Source of the DNA: an uncultured Odoribacter sp.
Lineage (GTDB): Bacteria; Bacteroidota; Bacteroidia; Bacteroidales; Marinifilaceae
Assembly (NCBI GenBank): GCA_944321165.1
Contig: CALUKE010000011.1
Coordinates: forward strand, 19,934-83,933
Length of the DNA: 64,000 nt
Reading direction: 5' to 3'
Both the position numbers and the translations under genes were made by a program. Below the pieces are notes generated by a model, which did no database searches, was not told the DNA's origin, and saw only the letters and a list, made by a program, of their open reading frames with translations. Positions 43,082 through 52,969 of this stretch are shown in pieces (the first letter of the stretch is position 1; the number at the start of each line of letters is the position of its first letter).

Positions 43082-43855
43082 TTAATTTTCCAGTGTTCTC
43101 TTCAACAATTCCTGTGCCAACGACATATAATCTTCCGAACCCCGACTATTGGCATCATAGAGGATGGCAGGCTGTCCAAAACCGGGAGCCTCCGCCAATT
43201 TAGTATTCCGATTGATCAAAGTCTTAAACACCATGTCCTGGAAATTTTTCCGAACTTCCTCCACCACCTGATTAGACAGGCGCAAACGGGCATCGTACAT
43301 CGTCAGCACGAATCCCTCGATCTCCAGTCCCGTATTCAGCCGCTTCTGAATCAATTTGATCGTACTCAACAGTTTTCCCAAACCTTCCAAAGCAAAATAC
43401 TCGCACTGTACCGGAATAATCACCGAATCAGCCGCAGTCAATGAATTCACCGTGATCAAACCCAAAGAAGGAGAACAATCGATCAAGATATAATCGTATT
43501 TATCCTTCACCGGCTCCAACACCTTTTTCATGATCTTTTCCCGGTTTTCCAAATTCATCATATCCACCTCCGCTCCTACCAGGTTTATATTAGAAGGCAA
43601 TAATTCCAAACGGTCGATCTCTGTCTTCAACGTTGCCTTTTCTGCCGCCAACCCATCCACCAGACATTCATAAATCGTCGAATCCCCCAATTTCTGTACT
43701 TCATATCCCAAGCCGGAAGAAGCATTTCCCTGCGGATCCGCATCGACCAACAAAATCCGTTGATCCAGAACTGCCAGACTTGCAGCAAGATTCACAGAAG
43801 TCGTCGTTTTTCCTACACCACCCTTTTGATTAGCAATAGCAATGATCTTAGACAT
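43082..43855 (-). CDS. parA: Chromosome partitioning ATPase ParA
   Basis: 257 residues. Deviant Walker A KGGVGKTT at residues 10-17, Walker A' DADPQGNASSGLG and Walker B YILIDCSPSLGLIT. It is a dynamic ATPase that moves ParB-parS complexes. First gene of the operon parA, parB, DUF5683, mltD. Chromosomal rather than plasmid type, judging by size and gene neighbours. Confidence 0.95.
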   Translation of the reverse strand: MSKIIAIANQKGGVGKTTTSVNLAASLAVLDQRILLVDADPQGNASSGLGYEVQKLGDSTIYECLVDGLAAEKATLKTEIDRLELLPSNINLVGAEVDMMNLENREKIMKKVLEPVKDKYDYILIDCSPSLGLITVNSLTAADSVIIPVQCEYFALEGLGKLLSTIKLIQKRLNTGLEIEGFVLTMYDARLRLSNQVVEEVRKNFQDMVFKTLINRNTKLAEAPGFGQPAILYDANSRGSEDYMSLAQELLKRTLEN

Positions 43856-44023
43856 AAATTCCCATTTTATGATATTTGTCGTAAAAATACAACTAAAAAA
43901 ATTATCTGCTTGATTTTTGAATGTCTTTTTAATAACAAAAACAGCTTTTTTACTAACAATTCAAAACAAAACACTGACTTTCAACAGCATAAATATAACC
44001 TATCCATGTACGGCTATTTTATA

Positions 44024-44031
44024 TACCTTTG
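44024..44031 (+). promoter_or_regulatory. -7 box for the AlkD-like gene
   Basis: TACCTTTG (TAnnTTTG) 32 bp before the ATG at 44064; the -33 region is not a clear match. Confidence 0.5.
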
Positions 44032-44063
44032 TCACGACGTAACAAAAACCAATTGATTTCAAC

Positions 44064-44765
44064 ATGACGAGCCAAACCATTTTATCCGCATTACAAGCCC
44101 TCGGGAATCCGGAAAAAGCAGCACATTTATCCCGTTTTTTCAAAACCGGTCCGGGACAATACGGTGAAGGCGACCGATTTCTCGGCGTCACCGTACCCGA
44201 ACAGCGTCTGATCGCAAAGAAATACCAGCATGCCGAACTTCCCGTCTTAAAAGAACTGATCACCTCCCCTTACCACGAAGTCCGATTAACCGGCCTGCTC
44301 ATCCTGGTCGAACAATTCAAAAAAAACAAACAGACCGCTTTTCGCCAGACCTGCATCGACTTTTACTTAACCCATACCGTATATATCAACAATTGGGACC
44401 TGGTAGATCTAAGCTGTTACAAACTGCTCGGCGTATGGCTGGAAGATAAAAACCGCCAACTGCTCTACACCCTGGCTCATTCTTCTCTGTTATGGGAACA
44501 ACGCATCGCTATCGTCAGTTGCATGCATTTTGTCCGACGGGGAGATTTCCAGGACTGCCTGGCCATTGCCGATCTGCTACTGAACCATCCACACGACCTG
44601 ATCCAAAAAGCTGTCGGCTGGCTTCTCCGAGAGGTCGGGAAAAAAGATCGGCAAGTTCTGAAAGATTTCTTATCCCCACGTTATACTCACATGCCTCGGA
44701 CCATGCTCCGCTACGCCATCGAACATTTTCCGGAAGAAGAACGGAAACGCTATTTGCTGCATTAA
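44064..44765 (+). CDS. AlkD-like DNA alkylation repair protein
   Basis: 233 residues made of helical HEAT-like repeats. Family signatures: YGEGDRFLGVTVPEQRLIAKKY near the start, NNWDLVDLS (the WDxxD region that contacts modified DNA) and ALSSLLWEQRIAIVS-like helices. Members remove positively charged alkylated bases (N3-methyladenine, N7-methylguanine) without base flipping. Likely in one transcription group with the ABC-F gene or separate, since that gene has its own -7 box. Confidence 0.88.
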   Translation: MTSQTILSALQALGNPEKAAHLSRFFKTGPGQYGEGDRFLGVTVPEQRLIAKKYQHAELPVLKELITSPYHEVRLTGLLILVEQFKKNKQTAFRQTCIDFYLTHTVYINNWDLVDLSCYKLLGVWLEDKNRQLLYTLAHSSLLWEQRIAIVSCMHFVRRGDFQDCLAIADLLLNHPHDLIQKAVGWLLREVGKKDRQVLKDFLSPRYTHMPRTMLRYAIEHFPEEERKRYLLH

Positions 44766-44771
44766 TTTTTC

Positions 44772-44779
44772 TATCTTTG
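44772..44779 (+). promoter_or_regulatory. -7 box for the ABC-F gene
   Basis: TATCTTTG 24 bp before the ATG at 44804; a TTTG occurs only 15 bp upstream, so the match is partial. Confidence 0.5.
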
Positions 44780-44803
44780 CCGACAGATTAGTATTTAATT
44801 CAT

Positions 44804-46684
44804 ATGATCAGCTATTTACAGGTAGACAATCTCAGCAAACGTTTCGGAGAACAACTGTTGTTCGAAAACATCTCTTTTGGAATCGGCAAAGGGCAAAAAG
44901 TAGCCCTGATCGCCAAAAATGGAATGGGCAAATCCACATTGTTACGGATCATTGCAGGTAAAGACACCTCCGAAACGGGGTCTGTCATTTTCAGAAACGA
45001 CATATCGGTCGGAATCTTGGAACAAGATCCAATTTTAAATCCTGAAAATACCGTATTCGAAGAGGTATTCAACTCCGACACTCCGATACTAAAACTGATC
45101 GCATCTTACGAAAAAGCGATCAGACAGAACGACAACCAGACCCTGGAAAAACTGATTCCCGAAATGGATTCCTATGCGGCCTGGGACTATGATTCAACCG
45201 TCAAGCAAATCCTTTCGGAGTTGAAAATAGATACCTACGATAAAAAAATAGACAAACTGTCGGGAGGTCAAAAAAAACGGGTCGGATTAGCGAAAGTGCT
45301 GATCAGCAATCCGGATTTTCTGATTTTGGATGAACCGACCAACCATTTGGACATTGAAATGACCGAATGGCTGGAAGACTACCTGAGCAAATCCACCACC
45401 ACCCTGTTAATGGTCACTCACGACCGTTATTTTCTGGATCGAGTCTGCAATCAGATCATCGAAATCGACGAATTCGGTCTGTTTACCTACACGGGGAACT
45501 ATGCCTATTATCTGGAAAAAAGAGAAGAACGGATTGCCAACCATCATGCCGCCATCGACAAAGCCCGCAATTTGTTACGGACGGAACAGGAGTGGATGCG
45601 CCGGATGCCTCAGGCACGAGGACACAAAGCACAATATCGCATCGACAATTTTTACAAACTGAAAGAAACCGCTTCCCAAAATATAAATGAAAAAAAACTG
45701 GAACTTGACATACAAGGGAAACGGCTGGGGAAAAAAATTCTAGAACTGGATCATGTTTCCAAAAGTTTCGACGGTCACTGTCTTCTCCGGGATTTTTCCT
45801 ACAAATTCGTACGGGGAGAAAAAATCGGCATTGTCGGGAAAAATGGTGTCGGCAAATCCACCTTTCTGAATATAATCACCCAACATCTCCAACCGGATAG
45901 CGGAAGTATTTCCATTGGCGAAACAGTTGTATATGGCTACTACAAACAGTCCGGTATCACCTTCAACGAAAACGACCGGGTGATCGACATCGTAAAGAAC
46001 ATTTCCGAACGGATCGAGTTGGGAAATGGGAAAATCATGTCTGCCTCCCAATTTCTGGAATATTTTCTATTCACGGACAAACAACAATATTCCCTGGTTG
46101 AAAAATTGAGCGGAGGAGAAAGAAGACGGTTGTATTTACTGACCGTACTGATGAGCAATCCCAACTTCCTCATTCTGGATGAACCGACCAATGATTTGGA
46201 TATTATCACCTTGAACGTATTGGAAGAATACCTGAGAAGCTTCAAAGGCTGTCTGTTAATCGTCTCTCACGACCGTTTCTTTACCGATAAGGTCGTCGAT
46301 CGGATTTTTGCTTTCGAAGGAGACGGAATCGTAAAAGATTTTCCTGGTAATTACACCCTTTATAAAAATAAAAAAGAAGAGGAAAAGGAACGGTTGGAAA
46401 AAATCGAAAAAGAAAAAAAACAACAAGAAAAAACCGTCATTCCACCGGCAGAATCAAACAAAAACGAACGGAAACGTAAATTGAGCTTCAAGGAACGCCA
46501 AGAGATGCAACAGATAGAAACAGACTTGGAACAACTCAATGCCGAAAAAGCCAGTCTTGAAGAAGCTTTAAGTTCCGGTCTGTTAAAACCGGAAGAATTA
46601 TTGAAAAAATCCGAGCGAATTGCAGAAATAATCACTATCTTAGACGAGAAAGAAATGAGATGGTTGGAACTCAGTGAAATTTGA
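44804..46684 (+). CDS. ABC-F family ATPase (Uup-like)
   Basis: 626 residues, two ABC domains and no membrane segment. Domain 1: Walker A AKNGMGKST, signature LSGGQKKR, Walker B FLILDEPTNHLD. Domain 2: GKNGVGKST, LSGGERRR and FLILDEPTNDLD. A linker rich in charged residues lies between them (about 230-310), and a C-terminal coiled coil (about 520-626, EEEKERLEKIEKEKKQQEK) is typical of Uup. ABC-F proteins act on ribosomes or, for Uup, on branched DNA. Resistance-type members are less likely because they lack the Uup-like tail. Followed closely by tilS. Confidence 0.9.
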   Translation: MISYLQVDNLSKRFGEQLLFENISFGIGKGQKVALIAKNGMGKSTLLRIIAGKDTSETGSVIFRNDISVGILEQDPILNPENTVFEEVFNSDTPILKLIASYEKAIRQNDNQTLEKLIPEMDSYAAWDYDSTVKQILSELKIDTYDKKIDKLSGGQKKRVGLAKVLISNPDFLILDEPTNHLDIEMTEWLEDYLSKSTTTLLMVTHDRYFLDRVCNQIIEIDEFGLFTYTGNYAYYLEKREERIANHHAAIDKARNLLRTEQEWMRRMPQARGHKAQYRIDNFYKLKETASQNINEKKLELDIQGKRLGKKILELDHVSKSFDGHCLLRDFSYKFVRGEKIGIVGKNGVGKSTFLNIITQHLQPDSGSISIGETVVYGYYKQSGITFNENDRVIDIVKNISERIELGNGKIMSASQFLEYFLFTDKQQYSLVEKLSGGERRRLYLLTVLMSNPNFLILDEPTNDLDIITLNVLEEYLRSFKGCLLIVSHDRFFTDKVVDRIFAFEGDGIVKDFPGNYTLYKNKKEEEKERLEKIEKEKKQQEKTVIPPAESNKNERKRKLSFKERQEMQQIETDLEQLNAEKASLEEALSSGLLKPEELLKKSERIAEIITILDEKEMRWLELSEI

Positions 46685-46689
46685 TTTTT

Positions 46690-48015
46690 ATGATTCGGAA
46701 AGCGATAGAACAATTCTTGGAAAAACACCAGATCTCCCGGGAAGCCGGATTCATCCTGGCCGTCAGCGGCGGGGCCGATTCGATCTGCATGTTACATGCT
46801 TTCAAATACCTGAATCTAAAAATCCTAGTCCTCCATTGCAATTTTTCACTGAGAGGCAAAGAATCGGATATGGACGAACAGTTTGTCAAACGATTCTGCG
46901 ACAGTTACGGTATCGCCCACAGCGTTAAAAAATTCGATACTCTCGCTTATGCCAAAGAAAAGGGCCTCAGCATAGAAATGGCTGCCCGGGAACTACGTTA
47001 TACCTGGTTCCGGGAAATGAAGGAAAAAAAGAAAATGGATTATATTGTGGTAGCCCATCATGCCGACGACGTAGCGGAAACCTTGCTGATCAATCTATAC
47101 CGAGGTACAGGCATCAAAGGCCTGACCGGCATCAAACCGGTCAACGGAGATATTTTGCGTCCCCTGCTCGAATGTTCGCGAAATGATATTCTACAATACA
47201 TCGAAGAACATCAATTGGGTTATCGCACCGACTCGACCAATAATTCCCTGGACTACGTTCGAAATAAAATCCGCCATCAGGTCATTCCCGTGTTGAAAGA
47301 GATCAATCCTTCCCTTACGGATACCATGGCTGAAAATTGTGAAACCCTGAAAGAAACGGAGGAAATTTTCCATTACGGAATCCGGCAATTACAGGAAGAA
47401 ATTCTGGATTGTGACGAGGATGAAATTCTGATTCACATCGCCCGAACACTTGATTCTCCGGCCCCCTATACCTTTTTGTACGAAACCCTGAAGCCATTTG
47501 GTTTTAACAAAGTACAAATCAGAGATATCCTGAATTCCCACGCGGCAACCCCCGGCAAACAATTCAAAGCCGGCGAACACGTACTGGTCAAAGGAAGAAA
47601 TTATTGGCGTCTTTATGACGGAAGTAAATACCTGCCGACCGAACAAACAGTTCCAGCTCCCGGTATTTATACGATTGGAGAGAAAAAAATAGAAATTCTC
47701 CTTTTTCCTCGTCCTGAACAATTCGTAATTCCGCAACAACCCGACACCGTTTGTCTGGATGCCGACAAAATGAAATTCCCTCTTTTGATTCGCAATTGGC
47801 AGGCCGGGGACTATTTCTGTCCCATCGGTATGAAAAAAAGCAAAAAGAAACTCAGTGATTTTTTCAGGGATCAGAAATTCAGTCCCAAACAAAAACAGGA
47901 ATGTTTACTCCTGCTTTCCAACGAAAAAATCGCCTGGATCATCGGATATCGTCCGGACGATCGTTTCAAGATCACCTCCTTTACCAAAAATATACTGCAG
48001 TTCAATATTCTATAA
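46690..48015 (+). CDS. tilS: tRNA(Ile)-lysidine synthase
   Basis: 441 residues from the ATG at 46690; the frame extends to a TTG at 46681 that overlaps the preceding gene. PP-loop ATPase motif SGGADS (26-31), then LHCNFSLRGKESDMDEQFVK and VAHHADDVAETLLINLYRGTG. C-terminal TilS domains with WQAGDYFCPIGMKKSKKKLSDFF. The enzyme changes C34 of tRNA-Ile2 to lysidine so that AUA is read as Ile; essential in most bacteria. It starts 5 bp after the ABC-F stop, so the two are co-transcribed. Confidence 0.95.
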   Translation: MIRKAIEQFLEKHQISREAGFILAVSGGADSICMLHAFKYLNLKILVLHCNFSLRGKESDMDEQFVKRFCDSYGIAHSVKKFDTLAYAKEKGLSIEMAARELRYTWFREMKEKKKMDYIVVAHHADDVAETLLINLYRGTGIKGLTGIKPVNGDILRPLLECSRNDILQYIEEHQLGYRTDSTNNSLDYVRNKIRHQVIPVLKEINPSLTDTMAENCETLKETEEIFHYGIRQLQEEILDCDEDEILIHIARTLDSPAPYTFLYETLKPFGFNKVQIRDILNSHAATPGKQFKAGEHVLVKGRNYWRLYDGSKYLPTEQTVPAPGIYTIGEKKIEILLFPRPEQFVIPQQPDTVCLDADKMKFPLLIRNWQAGDYFCPIGMKKSKKKLSDFFRDQKFSPKQKQECLLLLSNEKIAWIIGYRPDDRFKITSFTKNILQFNIL

Positions 48016-48053
48016 AGAAACCGCCGATTATCTTCGAGACGGAACATAAAAAT

Positions 48054-48079
48054 AAAAAGAGGCTTCACAGCCTCTTTTT
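48054..48079 (+). terminator. tilS terminator
   Basis: AAAAAGAGGCT / AGCCTCTTTTT stem with TCAC loop. Confidence 0.92.
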
Positions 48080-49453
<1,374 letters not shown>

Positions 49454-49473
49454 TTAGAAACTGTTTCTATCAT

Positions 49474-49505
49474 AAAATGCCCCGTTCAGTACGGGGCATT
49501 TTTTA
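49474..49505. terminator. gapA terminator, probably two-way
   Basis: AAAATGCCCCGT / ACGGGGCATTTT stem with TCAGT loop, followed by TT; it also lies just past the end of the minus-strand lysO gene. Confidence 0.9.
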
Positions 49506-49511
49506 TAGGAA

Positions 49512-50117
49512 TCATCCTCTGGCAAAAAAGGTAACCAGAAAAGGGACACTAAAATCAACTACAAAACCGTGAAACAAAGAAATCACGACAAATTCTTTCC
49601 CGGAATAACGGGTAATCACCGGTAGAGTCGTATCCATAGTCGTCGCTCCTCCGGAACAAATCGGAGCCAGTCTGCCAAAAAAGCGAACCATGACCGCAGC
49701 CCCCAACAAAGTAATAATCTCTCTCAAAATATTGGCAGTCAAAGCGATCGTCCCCAATTCCGCCCCTCTGTATTCGGTTATGAAAATACTGGACAAAGAA
49801 TAGTAACCGAAACCGGAACCAACAGCCAGACAATCTTTCAGACTCATCCCGGGTAAGAACAGGCTCACACCTGCCGAGCCTAACCAGGTACCGGTCACGG
49901 TCGCCAAAGGTACCAGCACAATTCGAAGATTCTGTTCCTTCAGTGCCTGCAAGGCCTTCCGATCACTTCCAATCTGAATGCCTACCAAAAACATCAACCC
50001 ATACAGTGCATATTGGGTAAAATCCTGTTCCAACAATTCCGAAGGTACGAGCCCCCAACGAGCCCCCAACAATCCAACAACAAAAAAAGCAACAATGATC
50101 AGACTTCCTTTCATCAT
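49512..50117 (-). CDS. LysO-type lysine exporter, C-terminal half
   Basis: 201 residues, about five or six membrane helices (MKGSLIIVAFFVVGLLGARWG, YALYGLMFLVGIQIGSD, VGSGFGYYSLSSIFITEY, GGATTMDTTLPVITRYSG). It corresponds to the C-terminal part of LysO (YbjE, DUF340 family), which pumps lysine out of the cell. In many bacteria both halves are one gene of about 300 residues; here the N-terminal part is the next gene upstream. Two-gene arrangement is usual in Bacteroidales. No start or frame defect is visible, so this is a natural split. Confidence 0.82.
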   Translation of the reverse strand: MMKGSLIIVAFFVVGLLGARWGLVPSELLEQDFTQYALYGLMFLVGIQIGSDRKALQALKEQNLRIVLVPLATVTGTWLGSAGVSLFLPGMSLKDCLAVGSGFGYYSLSSIFITEYRGAELGTIALTANILREIITLLGAAVMVRFFGRLAPICSGGATTMDTTLPVITRYSGKEFVVISLFHGFVVDFSVPFLVTFFARG

Positions 50118-50151
50118 ACAAGATCGAAATACATACCATTCATCCTAACAA

Positions 50152-50436
50152 TCAAGCGAGGGTACTCTTGTCCTTTCCCTGAAAAAAGAAACGATAAACG
50201 CCCCAGGCCATAAGCACGCTCCCCAATACCCCACCGACAGCCAACAACAATCCACTCCATCCAATTGTATCCAAATGATCCATGATCTCCGCATTATTAC
50301 CCACTGCCACACCCAACAAGAATAACAACAGCCAGATCGCCACCATAATTGCTTTCGAGACCCATCGAAGAGAACGGTTTCTCAAAAGATAGCCGCTCAA
50401 TACCCCCAACATCATAATACCTACAACTTTCAACAT
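50152..50436 (-). CDS. LysO-type lysine exporter, N-terminal half
   Basis: 94 residues, three membrane helices (VVGIMMLGVLSGYLLRN, AIMVAIWLLLFLLGVAVGNN, GLLLAVGGVLGSVLMAWGVY). The GVAVGNNAEI segment fits the LysO N-terminal domain. It lies 34 bp before the C-terminal-half gene; the two are probably translated from one mRNA and form one transporter. Confidence 0.78.
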   Translation of the reverse strand: MLKVVGIMMLGVLSGYLLRNRSLRWVSKAIMVAIWLLLFLLGVAVGNNAEIMDHLDTIGWSGLLLAVGGVLGSVLMAWGVYRFFFQGKDKSTLA

Positions 50437-50480
50437 AACTTGTTCATTTTTAATATCACCGCAAAATTAAAAAATGAATC

Positions 50481-51605
50481 ATGAAAATTTTATTATTTTT
50501 GCCCGCCATTTTTAGATTAACCGTCATGAACCATTCTATCAAAAGCCTTTGGCCATCCTTCATACTGATTTTCATCTACTTTATGGCAGATGAATGCTTG
50601 GGGACACAAACCGGTATCTGGGTTGCCGTTCTCTTAGGCGGCATCGAATTCATCTATACTCGAATTAAAGAAAAGACATACGACAAGATAATCCTGGCAA
50701 CAACCCTATTTTTTTGCATTCCGGGTCTGATCAGCATTTGGATGGAAGGTTCAATCATCGCCCGTCTGCAACCGGCCATTGTAGAAACCGCCCTATGCAT
50801 ACTATTAGGCATACTGTCTTTTTCACACATGAATTTAAACGGTACACTGCCGGCATCCTATCGTAAGAATCTGCATTTCAGCGAAGAACAAATGAATCAA
50901 ATGCGAAAAATGCTGCGATTTCTTTTCTATCTTATTGCCATTCACACCCTATTTTCCTACACAGCTTTGTTACTGTTACCGGAAAAAACAGCCTCATTCA
51001 TCAGTAGCCCATTGCTTTATATACTTTTAGGCATCTATTTCCTGACTCTTTTTCTCCGGAACCGATTCCTTCGAACCCGTCTAAAAAAAGAAGAATGGTT
51101 ACCCGTTGTCAATGAAGAGGGTGCCGTAATAGGACGGGCCCCCCGCAGTCTCTGCCACTCCGGAAGCCGATTGTTGCACCCGGTTATCCACCTGCACATC
51201 ATCAACGCTCAAAATGCACTCTTCCTCCAAAAAAGAAGCCTGAAAAAAGACTTCTTGCCAGGCATGTGGGATACAGCCGTTGGTGGACACATCAGCTGGA
51301 ATGAAAAAATCGAAGATGCATTAAAACGAGAAACATACGAAGAACTGGGCATCACAGACTTTCAAGCTCAGTTCCTCGACAAATACATATGGGAGAGTCC
51401 TCGCGAACGAGAACTTGTCTTTACCTTCTTATGTACTCATTATAACCAGATCCACATTGACAACGACGAAGTAGAAGAAGGACGTTTCTGGACACCATCG
51501 GAATTGGAAGAAGGAATAAAAGAACAACTTCTGACTCCGAATTTAATCCACGAATATCACCTATTACTGAAAAAACGACTAAAAAAATATGAACAACGCA
51601 CCTAA
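50481..51605 (+). CDS. Membrane domain fused to a Nudix hydrolase
   Basis: 374 residues (or 359 from Met16). N-terminal 195 residues form about six membrane helices and resemble the septation protein A/YciB type (WPSFILIFIYFMADE, TGIWVAVLLGGIEFIYTR, LQPAIVETALCILLG). After a basic linker, residues about 210-370 are a Nudix domain of the isopentenyl-diphosphate isomerase-like kind: VVNEEGAVIGRAPRSLCH, then the Nudix box GGHISWNEKIEDALKRETYE with EELGI. The Nudix domain would face the cytoplasm. Substrate unknown. The combination ties a diphosphate hydrolase to the membrane; which molecule passes between the two parts cannot be told from the sequence. Confidence 0.78.
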   Translation: MKILLFLPAIFRLTVMNHSIKSLWPSFILIFIYFMADECLGTQTGIWVAVLLGGIEFIYTRIKEKTYDKIILATTLFFCIPGLISIWMEGSIIARLQPAIVETALCILLGILSFSHMNLNGTLPASYRKNLHFSEEQMNQMRKMLRFLFYLIAIHTLFSYTALLLLPEKTASFISSPLLYILLGIYFLTLFLRNRFLRTRLKKEEWLPVVNEEGAVIGRAPRSLCHSGSRLLHPVIHLHIINAQNALFLQKRSLKKDFLPGMWDTAVGGHISWNEKIEDALKRETYEELGITDFQAQFLDKYIWESPRERELVFTFLCTHYNQIHIDNDEVEEGRFWTPSELEEGIKEQLLTPNLIHEYHLLLKKRLKKYEQRT

Positions 51606-51742
51606 AAGAATAAAAATCAACCCGGTGGTTCTGCGGACAAAAAAAGTGAATTATTTTGTACTTATGAAAAAAAGTATTTACTTTGAATTTCAAAGCTAGC
51701 CCTAAAAAAACAATAAAAAATAATCATTAAAGTGGTGTTATT

Positions 51743-52852
51743 ATGAATAGGACAAAATTTTTCTTAACAATTATGCTCGTAATGGGTGCCGTGCTCGCCT
51801 ATTCACAGAGTAATTCAACCTCTAAAGATGCAAATGAAGAATTCTGCAAACACTGGTTTTTACAAGTACAGGGAGGTGTAGGTTATACATTGGGAGAAGC
51901 AAGTTTCAATGATTTATTGTCTCCGGCCGCCGCTTTATCAGTAGGTCGTCAATTTTCACCCGCTTGGGCATTACGTGGAGGATTCAGTGGTTGGCAGGCT
52001 AAAGGAAGTTGGGTTTCTCCGGCTCAAGACTACAAATTCAACTATCTTCAGTTGCATGTAGATGCTGTATTCGACATTGCCAATGGATTCGGTCAATACA
52101 ATCCCAAACGCTTTTTCAACCCCTACCTGTTTGTCGGTATTGCAGGAAATTACGGATTCAATAACGACGAAGCGGTAGAAGTCAATCAGGCAGGCTATCC
52201 TTTACAATATTTATGGGAAGACTCCCGGTTTTTCGTAGCAGGACGCGGTGGTGTCGGCTTCGCCTTCCGGCTGAGCAATACCGTTTCCTTTAACCTGGAA
52301 GGAAATGCCAATATTCTTTCCGACCACTTCAACTCCAAAAAGGCTGGCAATGCAGACTGGCAGTTCAATGCCTTAGCCGGCTTTACATTCCGTTTCGGCA
52401 AAGCCAAGAAAGAGGCTCCTGCGTCTCAAGAGACCGCACCTGTAATACAGGAAACTGTACCGACACAGCCGACACAACCGGAAAAAGAAGAGGTAAAAGT
52501 GGAAGAGCCACAGCCACAGAAACTTGAACCGATACAGGAAAATATCTTCTTCACCTTGAACTCCTATAAGATCCGTACGAGTGAAGAACCCAAAATTGAT
52601 GTGCTTGTAGCTTACCTGAAAAAGAACGCAAATACCAAGATCACATTAACCGGTTATGCCGATAAACAAACCGGTAATGCCACGATCAACAAACGGTTGT
52701 CTGAACAGCGTGCACAGCAGGTAGCCAAAGCATTGGTGGCTGCCGGAATTGCAGAGTCAAGAATCACTATCGACTCCAAGGGTGACACTGTACAGCCCTT
52801 CAATACTCCTGAAGAAAACCGGGTAACTATCTGTATCACCTCTGAACAATAA
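51743..52852 (+). CDS. OmpA-family outer membrane protein
   Basis: 369 residues. Signal peptide ends near residue 21 (AVLAYSQ). Residues about 35-215 form an eight-strand-type beta barrel with alternating aromatic residues (FLQVQGGVGYTLGEASF, GVGFAFRLSNTVSFNLEGN). A Pro/Glu-rich linker (about 222-265) leads to a C-terminal OmpA domain (NIFFTLNSYKI, ITLTGYADKQTGNATINKRL, SEQRAQQVAKAL) that binds peptidoglycan. It ties the outer membrane to the wall and is usually abundant. Single-gene unit. Confidence 0.92.
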   Translation: MNRTKFFLTIMLVMGAVLAYSQSNSTSKDANEEFCKHWFLQVQGGVGYTLGEASFNDLLSPAAALSVGRQFSPAWALRGGFSGWQAKGSWVSPAQDYKFNYLQLHVDAVFDIANGFGQYNPKRFFNPYLFVGIAGNYGFNNDEAVEVNQAGYPLQYLWEDSRFFVAGRGGVGFAFRLSNTVSFNLEGNANILSDHFNSKKAGNADWQFNALAGFTFRFGKAKKEAPASQETAPVIQETVPTQPTQPEKEEVKVEEPQPQKLEPIQENIFFTLNSYKIRTSEEPKIDVLVAYLKKNANTKITLTGYADKQTGNATINKRLSEQRAQQVAKALVAAGIAESRITIDSKGDTVQPFNTPEENRVTICITSEQ

Positions 52853-52870
52853 TTATTTCAAACATAATAT

Positions 52871-52904
52871 AAAATAAGAGCGACCGATTGGTCGCTCTTA
52901 TTTT
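52871..52904 (+). terminator. Terminator of the OmpA-family gene
   Basis: AAAATAAGAGCGACC / GGTCGCTCTTATTTT perfect 15-bp stem with GATT loop. Confidence 0.93.
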
Positions 52905-52969
52905 ATCTGTACAAGATTTAACGGTTTCCCATTTGTTTTCCGAGAAATATGTTTTTTCTTTGTAATGTT

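Noticed and set aside
49512..50436. LysO split as a broken gene
   Set aside because: Both parts have proper starts, sit at the natural domain border and match the two-gene form known in Bacteroidales.
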